A stretch of 28,314 nucleotides of DNA from Perkinsus olseni (Eukaryota > Perkinsozoa > Perkinsida). Position numbers and translations under genes: made by a program. This document shows positions 1 to 10,614 of the stretch, piece by piece (within the stretch, counting starts at the first letter, position 1; each line of letters starts with the position of its first letter). The stretch is taken from the NCBI GenBank assembly GCA_013115125.1, contig JABANN010000450.1:1-28314 (forward strand), in the 5' to 3' direction. The notes under the pieces are model-generated. The model was not told the origin of the DNA and searched no databases. It saw only the letters and a list, made by a program, of their open reading frames with translations.

Positions 1-43
1 AGGAACGTTCTTGAACAACGTTCTTCAAGAACGTTCCTGGGAA
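1..43. promoter_or_regulatory. Palindrome resembling clustered heat-shock elements
   Basis: Bases 1-15 and 24-38 are a perfect 15-bp inverted repeat around an 8-base spacer. The stretch is built of alternating GAA and TTC blocks at 2-base spacing, for example GGAACGTTCTTGAAC and CTTCAAGAACGTTCC. That is the arrangement known to bind trimeric heat-shock factor. The function is inferred. It lies at the very edge of the window, so the gene it would serve may lie to the left. It could equally be a transcribed hairpin. Confidence 0.4.
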
Positions 44-341
44 CGAACTCGCGCTTGTCTATTGAACAGCCCGTAAATGTTGCGCTTCGCTCCGCCCGAA
101 AGTGATTTTACTAAACCGCTGCTGAACAAGAAAGTCTGCCCCTTTCCACTATGATTTGTGTTAACAGTCGCTCCGAATCCTCTCCTTTTAGTCTTATGCT
201 TTAGCGTATCTTAGGTTGACTCTCGTCACAGACGGTGGCCTGCAGAGGTACCGATTGGCCGGTTACTCGGGTCACGAATGGCTGTAGATCTGTTCTCGAG
301 TATCATGGATAATGCATGTACATTACTATGAGATGACGCAT

Positions 342-552
342 GGGAGGCGTGGTTCAACCTTAGATACGAGATCGCCCGACTGAAGGCGTCTCGTGAGAAG
401 CTTGCCACAGCAGTGGACATGCAGTGTGAAGTGATGGCTCAACAGGAGGTCTTCGAACAGGAGGGTGATAATAAGGATGAGGATAAAGGAAGCAGCAAGA
501 AGGAGACGCCAAAGGAAGGGTAGTAATAACTGGAGGAGGGGAGTCGGAATCG
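342..552 (+). pseudogene. Isolated duplicate of VPS13 exon 3 with flanking intron bases
   Basis: This is a second copy of the VPS13 segment at about 4932-5140. The exon part (364-519) has the same 156-nt length as exon 3 (4955-5110), the same frame, the acceptor ACCTTAG and a GT donor. Similarity extends only about 20-30 bp into each flanking intron. I counted about eight base differences in the exon, and most are silent. The visible protein changes are Asp for Gly and Thr for Ala. No copies of exons 1, 2 or 4 were found nearby, so it cannot make VPS13 by itself. It is either a truncated duplicate, or an exon of another VPS13 copy whose other exons lie left of the window. The excess of silent changes suggests it was under protein constraint after duplication. 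Confidence 0.75.
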
Positions 553-640
553 AGGGTTAATCTACAATTGCAGAGGTTTACGTGCGGGTGGGAAAGCTAA
601 CCGAATTTTATTCGCCTTGATCGGCGATTATACTGAAAGT

Positions 641-682
641 TTCATTTTCCCGGCCAGAATCATGTGTATCAGGGAAAATGAA
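641..682 (-). other. Hairpin just 3' of the minus-strand gene
   Basis: TTCATTTTCCC (641-651) and GGGAAAATGAA (672-682) form a perfect 11-bp inverted repeat with a 20-base loop. It lies about 60 bp past the stop codon of the minus-strand gene at 742, so it would fall in that gene's 3' untranslated region. A role in 3' end formation or mRNA stability is a guess. Confidence 0.4.
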
Positions 683-741
683 TGTATCACCGGCACTGCC
701 GTTCCGGCAGTTCTCACGCTTGGAGGCGTGCGTATGCACTC

Positions 742-3184
742 CTAGCTGGGGCCCTGCTCACAGTTCGGAGGGAACGTCCCGTTCTTCGGGTTCACACAAT
801 ATTTGAAGCGGGTCATCTTCAACACACGGCTTGCGAATCGCAAGTTGGGATTGATTTCCACTTTCCGATGATACCATTCCGAACCTAGGAGCCTGAGTAG
901 ATGGGAATGCGCAATGCTCTTTTCACGCAGGTTTGGCTCGAGCACGCAGGCGGCCTCTTTGGAGATCCGTCGCAACAGGCGGCGTTCAGCAGTGAATTCA
1001 ATCATGTACGGCTATACGCCGAACTGGGCGCGAGGACGGACGCTCAGGTAGGCCAGTGAGCTTAGAGAATGTACTGAACTGAAATCCACTAATCACTCTA
1101 ACGTAAACATGAACAACAACATCACGCAGCTTTGTGTTCGAAGCTCTGGCATCTCCCATCAACGGTCTAGCTCAGAGGCACCATCCTTGGTAAAATGTAG
1201 ATTACCTTTTCATCGCGTCCAGTACTGTCGTACGGAACGTTCTTCGTTATTTCGGTCATGATTTTCTTGTCTTCTTCTGCCGTCTTGGTCTGTTCATTCC
1301 CGCCGCCGAGGTAATCCTGATCACAACTCCGCATGAGGAATTCTCATTACGATGACGTACTGAGTAGTATATGGCGGTGAGTGTGAACACCTCGACTGTG
1401 GCTCTGCAGAAACTCTCCGAGACCCCCACTTGGACCATGTAAACTGCCATCTTGGCGTCAATGTCCGGTCCTCCGAAAGCAGCGCCTGAGAGGCTCGCTG
1501 AAGTCCCCGGGCGAGCTGAGTATTTGGTCGGCTCACGAAGGGGAGTGAACATCATCTTTTGTCCTTTGGTTGATGTAAAGGGTATGCATGCACGAGGGGC
1601 GATTTCAATGCTACTCATCCACTGCAGCCACGTTCCACGGGGGTTGAAGAAATCCTGAGACGGGCTCGGATAACTCAAAGATTCCCTTGTCATTTCGTCC
1701 TGCACCTACATATCCCATGATATAGAAGGCGTAAGGCGGCATGCTCGAACGGCTGATCAAAGATGTTTCCGGAGCGGCGTCGTCGCTTCTGTAACCCTCG
1801 CAGGCCGAGGTAACGTCATCAGCGGTTGAATCATCCGAACTGGACGAAGCCGAGTCCGAGTCAGAATCATCATCGGAGCTTTCACCGGAGGTGTCCTGGC
1901 CCTGAGTAGTGGAGAGATGGTGCACAGTTCACTCATGAGCGCTCAAGATAGTACCTCAGTGCGGACTTTGGTCCACCAAGGATCATGCAGTCTCTTGAAT
2001 CCCTGAGCCTCCGATTGAAGGACGTGATGATCACTGAGGTCTTCGTCGCCGGCTCGACTTTCCTGAGTCGAGGTTAATTGCCGAATGAGCGTATCCATTG
2101 GCTAGAGCTTGTACCTTGTAAGTCTCCTCAAGCATCAGCGCATGGGCCATAAAGGCCCCATATGCGTCCCCTGTGTTATCGTAGATGAACTCAATTGTCA
2201 TATCGTCAGTGACGCGCGTGTTGACGCTGCTGGCCTTCATCTTAATGGTAGGCAGGCCGCTATTGGGGTCGATGAATGCTTGGGGCAGCTCAGTAAGCTT
2301 TACTGTGCATACCGTTATCTGCTGGCCAACGGAACAAATTTTGGCCAGGAGTAGCGGAGGTTCTTACGTATCTCGTGCTGCTGCTTTGGTTCGGCGGTGC
2401 ACCACAGAGTTTCTGCACTTCTGCGATCTGAGAAGAAACAACGGCGAGCGCACGAAGGACTGACGGGCCGTCACACCTTTTTGGCTTCTTTCCCCTCCAG
2501 TGTGTACAACAAGCTCGGCACTTCCAGCTAACGGAAGAGACACAATCCAGTTCACCGCGGTCAACAATCGGGAGCCCGAGCACCACAGAATACGATTGCT
2601 AGGCTGTGCTGAGCTAGGTGCTCCCATTGGTCGCTCTATTACTAAGTTGAGTGTGGACAACTATCCTCAAAATTGCCGTACTGCTTTACGCCGAGGAAAC
2701 TCACCGCAAAGACCAAGCCCTGGCCCACGAGACGCGTCCAGCTGTTGAAAGTGTATGTAATATTCTCATCCGGCGGCCTTGTTAATCCACCCAACCCCAT
2801 TCTCCGACGTTGCCTCCTCGAAATGGTCAAAGTCCTCTGTATGAAGTGGGTCTTCCACGCTCCAATATTAGGTGGGGCGAAGGGTTTTATGACGCCAGTC
2901 TGATCCGGAAGACCTCCCAGCGGAGCGAGACACCAGCCTACCGTTTTCTTCAGCTTTGGGGCGTCACCAGAGCTAGGGGTAGCACCGGTAGCGTTGACAC
3001 TCTAGAATAAAGTACATGGGTGTCAACTTCAAGTGTTGGCCCTACCTCTAAGTTTCTGGTCACGATGTCGTCCAGACTCCCCGTGAGGCTAGAGCCCAGC
3101 ACGGATGTTCCCTAATGGGCCCATTGTCTAGAGCCCTTTTTACTTGGATAGTACCTCTTCTTTATCCGAGTCGTCAGAATCCAT
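742..3184 (-). CDS. Unknown protein, 11 exons, every intron phase 0
   Basis: Exons (minus strand, in reading order): 3155-3184, 3046-3111, 2942-3001, 2705-2899, 2368-2598, 2115-2321, 1955-2062, 1662-1901, 1361-1621, 1206-1316, 742-1011. Every exon is a multiple of three bases and is bounded by GT and AG, giving about 592 aa. The start ATG (3184) directly follows a TTCAG acceptor, so it could be a trans-splice site or an internal exon. Visible features: an acidic N-terminus (MDSDDSDKEE); a basic patch SRRQRRRMG near residue 80; cysteines in WKCRACC near residue 145; a Ser/Asp-rich acidic stretch near residues 305-330; a basic, hydrophobic C-terminal 90 residues. No signal peptide or clear membrane span. 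I do not recognise the family. The 194-nt last intron is the weakest join and could hide an exon. It lies head-to-head with VPS13, about 1.1 kb apart. Confidence 0.7.
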
Positions 3185-4093
3185 CTGAACGGAAGTGTAG
3201 CCTTTGCGATACCGCACACTTCCTTCACAGTGCTGCAGCACCTACTAACAATATGTCAGCTTCGAGACCAAGTCAGTCAACCTACCGTCGAATGGTACAT
3301 GAGAAGAGTCGCGGCGACGCCAGTGAAACGCATTTCGTGGAGAGCTGACTGAATGGAGTCATATCCTCGGCACCTGGACTAGTGTGATTGAAAAACCCGA
3401 GCCGGCCAGCCCTTCCCAGAGGACAAGATGTCACTGCAGCGGATGGTTACGAGCCCTTGGAGCGCCGTAGCGGTGGTAGACTCGTCAGCAGTTCTGGCTC
3501 TCACGAGTCGTGGCTCTCGGTAGCCATTCTCGACGAGCACTATTTACTGTCAATGGACCGCTGCTGGCTGGCTTATTGGCAACTCGCTATTCCCGAGAGA
3601 GCTCATCGTCCCAGCCGACTAATGCGTCACATGACGCACGCGTCATGCTTGGTTCTGGGCATCGCCCCCTTCCTCCAGTTTCCACTTTATTCTCTCTAGC
3701 ATGTGAGGGATTTTCTGCGAAAGCAACGGGCAAGTACAATGCGAGTGGGGGATCGTGGGACGATGGTGCCGTGGAATTCCGAAAATCTGAGCTCTCCAAG
3801 TATGGAAAAGCCTGAGTTCCTATACTTCGAGCGCGCATAAGTGTCGTTCGCCTGGAATGTACGTGAAGGGACATGGGAAAAGCACTGAAGATCTAGTCGA
3901 ACCTTTTTTTGTTTCTTGCCAGGTTCAAGGTAGGATATGCGAGTCGACCAATTCGGCGGTTCACCAGTTGTAGTCATGAGGCACTAAGAAATAAACTATC
4001 GAACCGTGTCTGATTAGAAGAGCCTCCATGACGCTTTTACTGATGATAGTTCATGAATGGTTTCGCCTGACACACATTGCCACTTGTGTTGAA

Positions 4094-4135
4094 ACCAGTA
4101 TATTAATAAGGTTCGTTCTTCCGAGTTGTTTATCG
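4094..4135 (+). repeat. 42-bp direct repeat, copy 1
   Basis: The repeat core GGTTCGTTCTTCCGAGTTGT recurs at 4226-4267 with two mismatches over 42 bp, 132 bp apart. Both copies include TATTAAT. It lies upstream of the VPS13 start, so a promoter or 5'-leader element is plausible. It does not look like a transposon end. Confidence 0.7.
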
Positions 4136-4225
4136 CACAGGCTGAACTAATCCCCCTCAGAGGTACGTCGGTGGTGCTAGTCTAACTAAGCTCATCTGTC
4201 GGCGTTGGACTTCAAATTCACACGC

Positions 4226-4267
4226 ACCAGTTTATTAATGAGGTTCGTTCTTCCGAGTTGTTTATCG
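4226..4267 (+). repeat. 42-bp direct repeat, copy 2
   Basis: Second copy of the repeat at 4094-4135. It ends 40 bp before the VPS13 ATG at 4308, so it is in or next to the 5' untranslated region. TTTATTAATGAGG here replaces TATATTAATAAGG in copy 1. Confidence 0.7.
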
Positions 4268-4307
4268 TTTTTGTCATCAATTTCCGGACCATCATCCTTC
4301 CCGCTTC

Positions 4308-7300
4308 ATGTTTGAGGGTATCGTAAGTCGGTATCTCTCGCAATACCTCGGGGACTACTTCGACGGTCTCGATGAGAAGAATCTCAGCATTGGCGTGTAC
4401 AGCGGTCATGTACACCTGCAAAACGTAGACTTCAAGCAGGAGGCTGTTGACATGCTGCATCTTCCTGTTAAACTCGTGCACGGCAAGCTTGGCAGTCTCC
4501 ACGTTTATGTAAGAAGAGGGAATGATAGCCAGAGAGGGAGTTTGGCTGGATTTAGGTTCCTTGGAACAGGCTGGGGTCGTCTCCTGTAGTGATCGAATTG
4601 GAGGACCTCTACCTTGTTGTCGAGCCAAAACGAAGGGAAGAGTGGAGTCAAGGGTAGGTGGGAAGCGACTCACTGGTCCATTTTGTGAGTGTGAGTAAAT
4701 GAGTGGGCTATGTCGTTAGCAGTACAGTCTTCCGAATGATCCTCGACTACTGTTATAAGAAGCGACATCTCGAGTACGGTTACGAATTGGGAGCTGTTTC
4801 TTGGGCATGTTTTTAACACGATGTTATGGCTGGCAGAGAGATATCGAGCTTTTTTTGGAAATCTCGCGAGATTGTTCAGATTAGATGACTGATGATTTAT
4901 TATTCTAAGCACTGTAGACGCTAGGAAGCGCGGGAAGACGTGCTTCAACCTTAGCTACGAAATCGCCCGACTGAAGGCGTCTCGTGAGAAGCTTGCCACA
5001 GCAGTGGACATGCAGTGTGAAGTGATGGCTCAACAGGAAGTCTTCGAACAGGAGGGTGGTAATAAGGATGAGGACAAAGGAAGCAGCAAGAAGGAGGCAC
5101 CGAAGGAAGGGTATTAATAACTGGGAGAGGGGGTCGGAATTGGCGTGAGAAAGTCTGAGAAGGTTGTGTGATGCTAAGGAATGGGCGGTGGATCTTCGGG
5201 CGTCCTTGGGAGAAGGTTACGTTGCTGGATCTGTCCGGCCCGAGGAGTGCTGTATTGAGGTAGGTATATCGCGTCTATATGTCGGAAGATGGCCGATAAT
5301 GTGGAGCTGAGGGTGTCTAATATACACATACGTTATGCCTACAGTAATGCTGAGCGTACAACTGGTGAGACGGGTATGGGTGTGTATTTCCACGGGGAAG
5401 GTTGTTGGTTCTATCCCATCGGGAGAACGCGGTCTCCTTAGGTGGGGCCTGTGGCATTACTCTCCAAGGCTTCACTATGACTACTACTGATTCATCATGG
5501 TCGCCGGTGTTCGTAGACAGGAAGGCTCCACCAGAAAATGGTGCTAAGAGGGATGACTCTAAGCTGTAATAAGGAGGAGGGCGTGGTTTCCCTTCCGGGC
5601 GTATACGCCGGAGACAGTTTCATAGCGGTCAAGGCTGTTCATGTCGCATCCCATCGGGGGAGTTTAGTGAATGGAGGCCGATACTAGTCTACGGTATGAT
5701 ACGATCGATGTAGAGAGTATCTGCAGTAGTAGAGTATCCCTCGAGATTCGACAATCTTTCCCTTGTTATGCTGCGATGTAGGTATAAGTTGGTACGGCTG
5801 GAGCGTCTGGCGGCGTATTGGAATCCTCTCATTATCAAGAAAGGTGACACTCCAGTACGGCCGAGAGGCACGTCAGCTTCGAGAGTATCTTTCGATACGA
5901 GTAGCTTCATTAGCATGGAAGGCGATACAGACGAAGATGGTGATGGACAACACAGGGATTACATTGTAAATGCCGGTCGCCGGGTTCGAACCTGGGTCGT
6001 CCGATGGTTAGTCTGTGTCAGATCGAGCCGGTATCCGGATCGCTGCGAATGATTAGAACGCCAGTGGCGAAGAAGCTCCCCCCAGACGATCCGAACTTCG
6101 TGCCGAAAATTCAGCTCACTGGCGCGTTGGATGTGGTCTCGATCAAGCTGACGAAATCTCAGTAATAATGTCAGCAGCGGAGCGAAGCGATTCATGTTAG
6201 TGTTTTTCTCCTAATTGTGGTAGATACGCGGGTATGCTGCGTACAGCGTCCCTTTTCTCCGACTACAATGCCTACAGGAGTGCCATCGAGCGACGAGTCC
6301 GTTTCGTGTGGCCATGGCGGCCCTTGAAGGGAGCTGGGACTTCGCGTGGTAATAGGGGAGGGAAGCAGTGGGACATAGCACTGACAAGGGACGCTGAGAC
6401 GAGTAGTGGGTCTGTCGTAGGAGTGAGATTAGGCCTAATATGGAAAAATGACAGGCGTGGGAATCGAACCTGCGTGTTGCACCCCAGATACAGCGCGAAG
6501 GATGTGGAGGTATGCTATCGGGTGTGTGGTACGAGATATAAGGCAGACTCGGCGGGAGCTGGGGCAGCAAAGTGGCATGCCCAGGTGAGTGGACAGTGCG
6601 GCGGCTCCTTGCTGAGGTTGGGAAGATATCTTTTCAGGTTGCTGGGTGAAGTCTTCACAGATGAGAATCTTATGAGGTTGGTACAACAGAAGAAGTATAA
6701 GGCTTCCCTTTATCGTGCTGAGAAGAAAATTCAGAAAAACAGCAGCCGTCAGCAGGCGGAGCGGAGCGGGACTCCGAGCGAGTCACAGGAAAGCAGTGAT
6801 GCCAGTAGCGAGCCTCAGGATACATCCGAGGAGGAGGACGTGGGCGGCAGCAGCAGCAGCAGCTGCGAAGGTGATGGGAATTGTTGCCAATGGAAGCATT
6901 CCTTATACGTAGATCGTTCTGTACATGGTACAATTGCCACGTCTCTCAGTGATAATGGCTCCGCCGCTTGTCACGGCTATCCCGCCAATTTTACATAATA
7001 GTCCTCTTCTTACTCTTCCAGTCGCCCGTTGCTGCGCGGAGTCTTTGCGCAGCCACCGGTTCTCCTCGCTTTCGATCATGAAGTTGTGATGGCTGGTTCA
7101 GATACTCCGTTCGCGTCCCTGTCCCCGGCCCCACCTGATGCTCACGTTGGAGCGGTCAGCGTCATCGGACCTGTCTCGACCTGCATAGACCCTCATCATG
7201 ATAATGAGAGGAATCTTGAGGTTGAGATGAGGTCGGAAGATCTTGTGAGGTGGAGAATGGAGGTAAAGAATCTTTACTAAAGATACTCTTCCTGGACGCA

Positions 7301-10300
7301 GATAGCCGCATCCAACGGCTTCAGGTGGTCGGGGCTCGATTCGCCCGAGAGGCTCGGCAGAGCAAGGCAGCTCAGGGTGAGGGGTGGTGGCTCCGCGCCT
7401 TTCTATAACGATGAAACCGTCGGTGAAACGGCTGATCGATATATCGTTAAATTACTATATACCAAATACATAAACATTCCAACTTCGGAATGATGGGAAA
7501 ATCTTAGTTTTTTTTGCGACATCTATATCTGAATTCAACTTTTGCGCTTCTCTGCGCGATCGTTCGTTCAAACTGTTTTCCCGCGACTGTGGCGATTGAA
7601 TTCGCGGGATGTACACCACTCGAAAGCGCGTGGTTTGTGTATTCTGAGAAAAAACCGAAATGATTTTCGTCCCCATTCCACCAGCCAAAATGGTCGATCG
7701 CTCTTAGTGTCGGCTGCTGTGAGGATGATGTGGTCAGGTCAAGGCTGGGTGGCGTGGTTCTGGGGAGTGAAGCCAGAGGTGGAGGAGAGTGGTAGTGGGG
7801 AGGAGGAGGAGGGCAGGAGCATTCAAGGTCAGTTGGCAGAGGGACTTGAGAAACTATCCGGACGCTCGAAAGACTGCTGCCTTTCCTGTGTCTTGAGGGG
7901 GCTCCAACGACCGCTTCTTACACGCTTGATTCGATCCTGGAAGCGGCCCTGGAATTCGGGAGATGTGGCAATCTATCAAGCATCCCCTGACTCCTGTGAG
8001 GCGATGCTTTTGTCTCTGCCCTCAGAGTCCTACACCGCTCTTGCATCGGCCCTGCTGGTTCCCGAGTCGGAGTCAATAATGGTATCTCTGTACATGCGGT
8101 TGGCCAGTGTTCGACTGGAACCCAGCCGGAGTGTCTACAGTCTGGGCAGCTTGCATGACGTTTCCGTCACGTGCACGGTCTCGGGCAAGGAGTACCGTCT
8201 GAAGGCTGGGCTCGGGGATGCTGATGTGGTGGCTCGGAAGGCTGGAAGGATGGTAGTATCTTTGACCTCTGCATCTGACCAGCTCGACTTGTGATCAGTT
8301 TGATATCATCAAGCGAGATGCCGGGTCCTCGGATGTTGGTGACCTTCTCGCCTTGAGCTTGGACCCGAGGGAAGCGGTCCTGACGGCGGCGAAGTTGGTG
8401 GTCCTGTACGACCGTGCCCTGTGCTCTGAGCTCATCGCCATTGGGAGTAATGAGAAGGCCAGCACAGCGCCACCCGCGGCCAAGTCGTCGTCGTCGTGGT
8501 GGGAGAGTGTGCGGCAGTGGGACAGGCTAATAGCGATGCAGCAGCAGCTGGGTGGAGGGGCGCCTGGGCTGAGGTCCTTGGTCAGGCCGGATGATTCCAA
8601 GTTGAAAGTGAAGGTGAGCTGGGGGGAATTTCGTGGCGCGCGGTCATTTTCGGAAGTCTGCTGCTTGTACCTACCATGGGAAAGGGCAGTGATCTTCCTT
8701 ATCTACTGACGGCTTGGCAAATCCTTGAGAGTGCGTGTACTTAACGTGAGGGCTGATCGCCCTTTCGCGGCTCGCTAGTAGGCCTTCGCTCAGCCATTCA
8801 GTTCTACTCGCTCCTGTTGGTTGTGCGTTGAGAAAATGCAAGTTGGCAAGATTTAGTACATTTCACCGTTGTCGCTCTGGTCAGATTCGCGTCGAAGCTC
8901 CTAAAGTCCTCCTACCCGTCCACACTTACAACTCCGGCGTCTTCATAGTCCTCAATCTCGGTACCTTCGCCTTGACTTCGCTGAACCGGGCTGATCTCGA
9001 GGAGCCTAGCATGAGGGCAGAAGTGACTGAGGTGTGCTCGAGGGAGAAGGGGCTCACTAACCCGACCACTGATGTGTGGAAGATCGGAATGACGGGGGTC
9101 CGAGGGGAGCTGATTGGTCCTGGCGGCCAGCACAGTCTGATACTGGATAGCGTGGAGTTGTGGTTGAGGATTTTTATCATCTCCAAGCCGCTGAGTATTG
9201 ATGATGATGGTGCGGCCGATGGGCGGGCGAGGATGTCACCGGCGCCGACGAGAGTTCGTTTGAGGGGAGATGTGACCGAGCCGTTGAAGTTGTGCTTGGA
9301 CGCTAATAGATACCATGCCCTTGTCCGCGCGTTGAGGCTGATGCTGGATGCCTCTCCTGCGGTAGCATCCCCGGGGACGGCGACTCAGACTGCTGTGACG
9401 ACGGGCACGTCGACTGGCTTGAACTTCCTGATTCCCAGCGAGGAAGGGCTGCAACAGAAACACCAAGAACAGCCAGTGAGGTCAGCGCGCGTTGAGTCCT
9501 CGACGGGCCCGAGTGAGAAGGAAGAACTCAACTGGGCCAGCTTCATCTCGGTGGAGCTGTCGATACCAACAACTACCGTGAGCATCGGCTGCATGGAGGG
9601 TCGGCCGAGCATCGACCTGTCGGCCAGTGCCATCTCGACGATGGTGAGGGTACACCATCTGTACACTAAGTTGAGCTTCGGATTGAAGGCGTTGAGCATC
9701 ACTAACGGGTCGGACGATATGCTGTTGAGCGACACCTCGGAGGAGTTGGTCGATATTACGGTCTTTGTGTCGGACCGGAAGGTCGCGATGGACGAGCAAG
9801 GACAACGGTCTAGGATGCTCTTCAACTTTCGACTGGGCGCGGTGAAGGCCTTCTTTCGACCGAGGCTTTGGCGGGCCCTGGTGGGGTTCATCCGCAACAT
9901 GCCGGCCTACGACCTGCCAACGGCAGAGGTGGCCGAGGAGGAGACTGGCAGTATCGCGGCGGGGGCTACGTTGGACGTGTCGAATCTGTTGGCGACGCCT
10001 CAGTACGTCGCCGAGGACACCTATGCTAACTGGCGGTTGGTTTTTGTGTGGTCGTCCATGTCCGTGCAATGGTACAACGAGAAGGGGCAGATCGAGAAGC
10101 CCTTCGCTTGTAGTGAGATGGCACATAGCAGTTTCAATATGAGTATGCGGAATTATGGTATGAGCATGCACGTTAAGATTGGTAATCTCACCTTCACCTA
10201 CCTTCCTAACGTCGCCTCCACAGCAGCCACGCTGCCTCTGCTCAGTCTAAGGCCGGGCGATGAGTACATCTTCGCTCTCGAAATGAAGACCTACTCCCCC

Positions 10301-10582
10301 GACGACCCCACCAGGGACTTTCCGGGCCACAACATGGCCGTCAAAGTGGACTTGTCCGGTGTGCGTGTGTGGGCGCTGAGGCCGGCCGTGCAGCGACTCT
10401 GGGAGTACATTTGGTCGGCCTTCATCCCTTCCATCTCTGGTGACACGAGTGGTGACGAGCCTCTGGTGATGGACATCCCCACTGAGGCTCAGAGGCCGCC
10501 GGAGAGGATGTTCACCGCCAACAGCTCGGCATTTGATAGTGTTGATACTGACAGCATCGACTCCTCGGGCTACTACTCTCTC

Positions 10583-10614
<32 letters not shown>

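Larger units (their letters stand above)
3185..4307. other. Divergent intergenic region between the unknown gene and VPS13
   Basis: No exon that joins cleanly to either neighbour was found. Open frames here on both strands are short and mutually overlapping. The only clear structure is the 42-bp direct repeat listed separately. The region probably carries the promoters and 5' untranslated regions of both divergent genes. Confidence 0.5.
4308..7827 (+). other. VPS13: VPS13 N-terminal chorein exons
   Basis: Exons with closing phases: 4308-4508, 4556-4653, 4955-5110, 5264-5373, 5442-5565, 5618-5666, 5714-5965, 6022-6161, 6224-6348, 6488-6584, 6638-6870, then 7022-7262, 7325-7376, 7738-7827. Family landmarks in order: LGDYFDGLDEKNLSIGVYSG (lipid entry end); VPWNRLGSSPVVIELEDLYL; a charged helix, YEIARLKASREKL; VELRVSNIHIRY; YKLVRLERLAAYWNP; DYIIEPVSGSLRM; RRMWRYAIGCVVRDIRQTRR, matching the family's R-x-W-W-x-Y-A-I motif; and GWVAWFWGVKPE. 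The join between 6870 and 7022 needs a small exon I could not place. The segment after 7827 is open across several possible splice sites. Confidence 0.85.

Noticed and set aside
1256-1705. 149-aa minus-strand frame read as a single unspliced gene
   Set aside because: Splicing at 1662/1621 and 1361/1316 gives a continuous in-phase chain with the neighbouring exons, which explains it better.
6757-6770. GGCGGAGCGGAGCG, similar to the intron motif
   Set aside because: It lies in the middle of a coding exon and differs from the shared core, so it was not counted with the intron copies.
9385-10171. Long minus-strand open frames opposite the big VPS13 central exon
   Set aside because: They follow from codon bias of the plus-strand exon, overlap one another in two frames, and have no domain or splice support.
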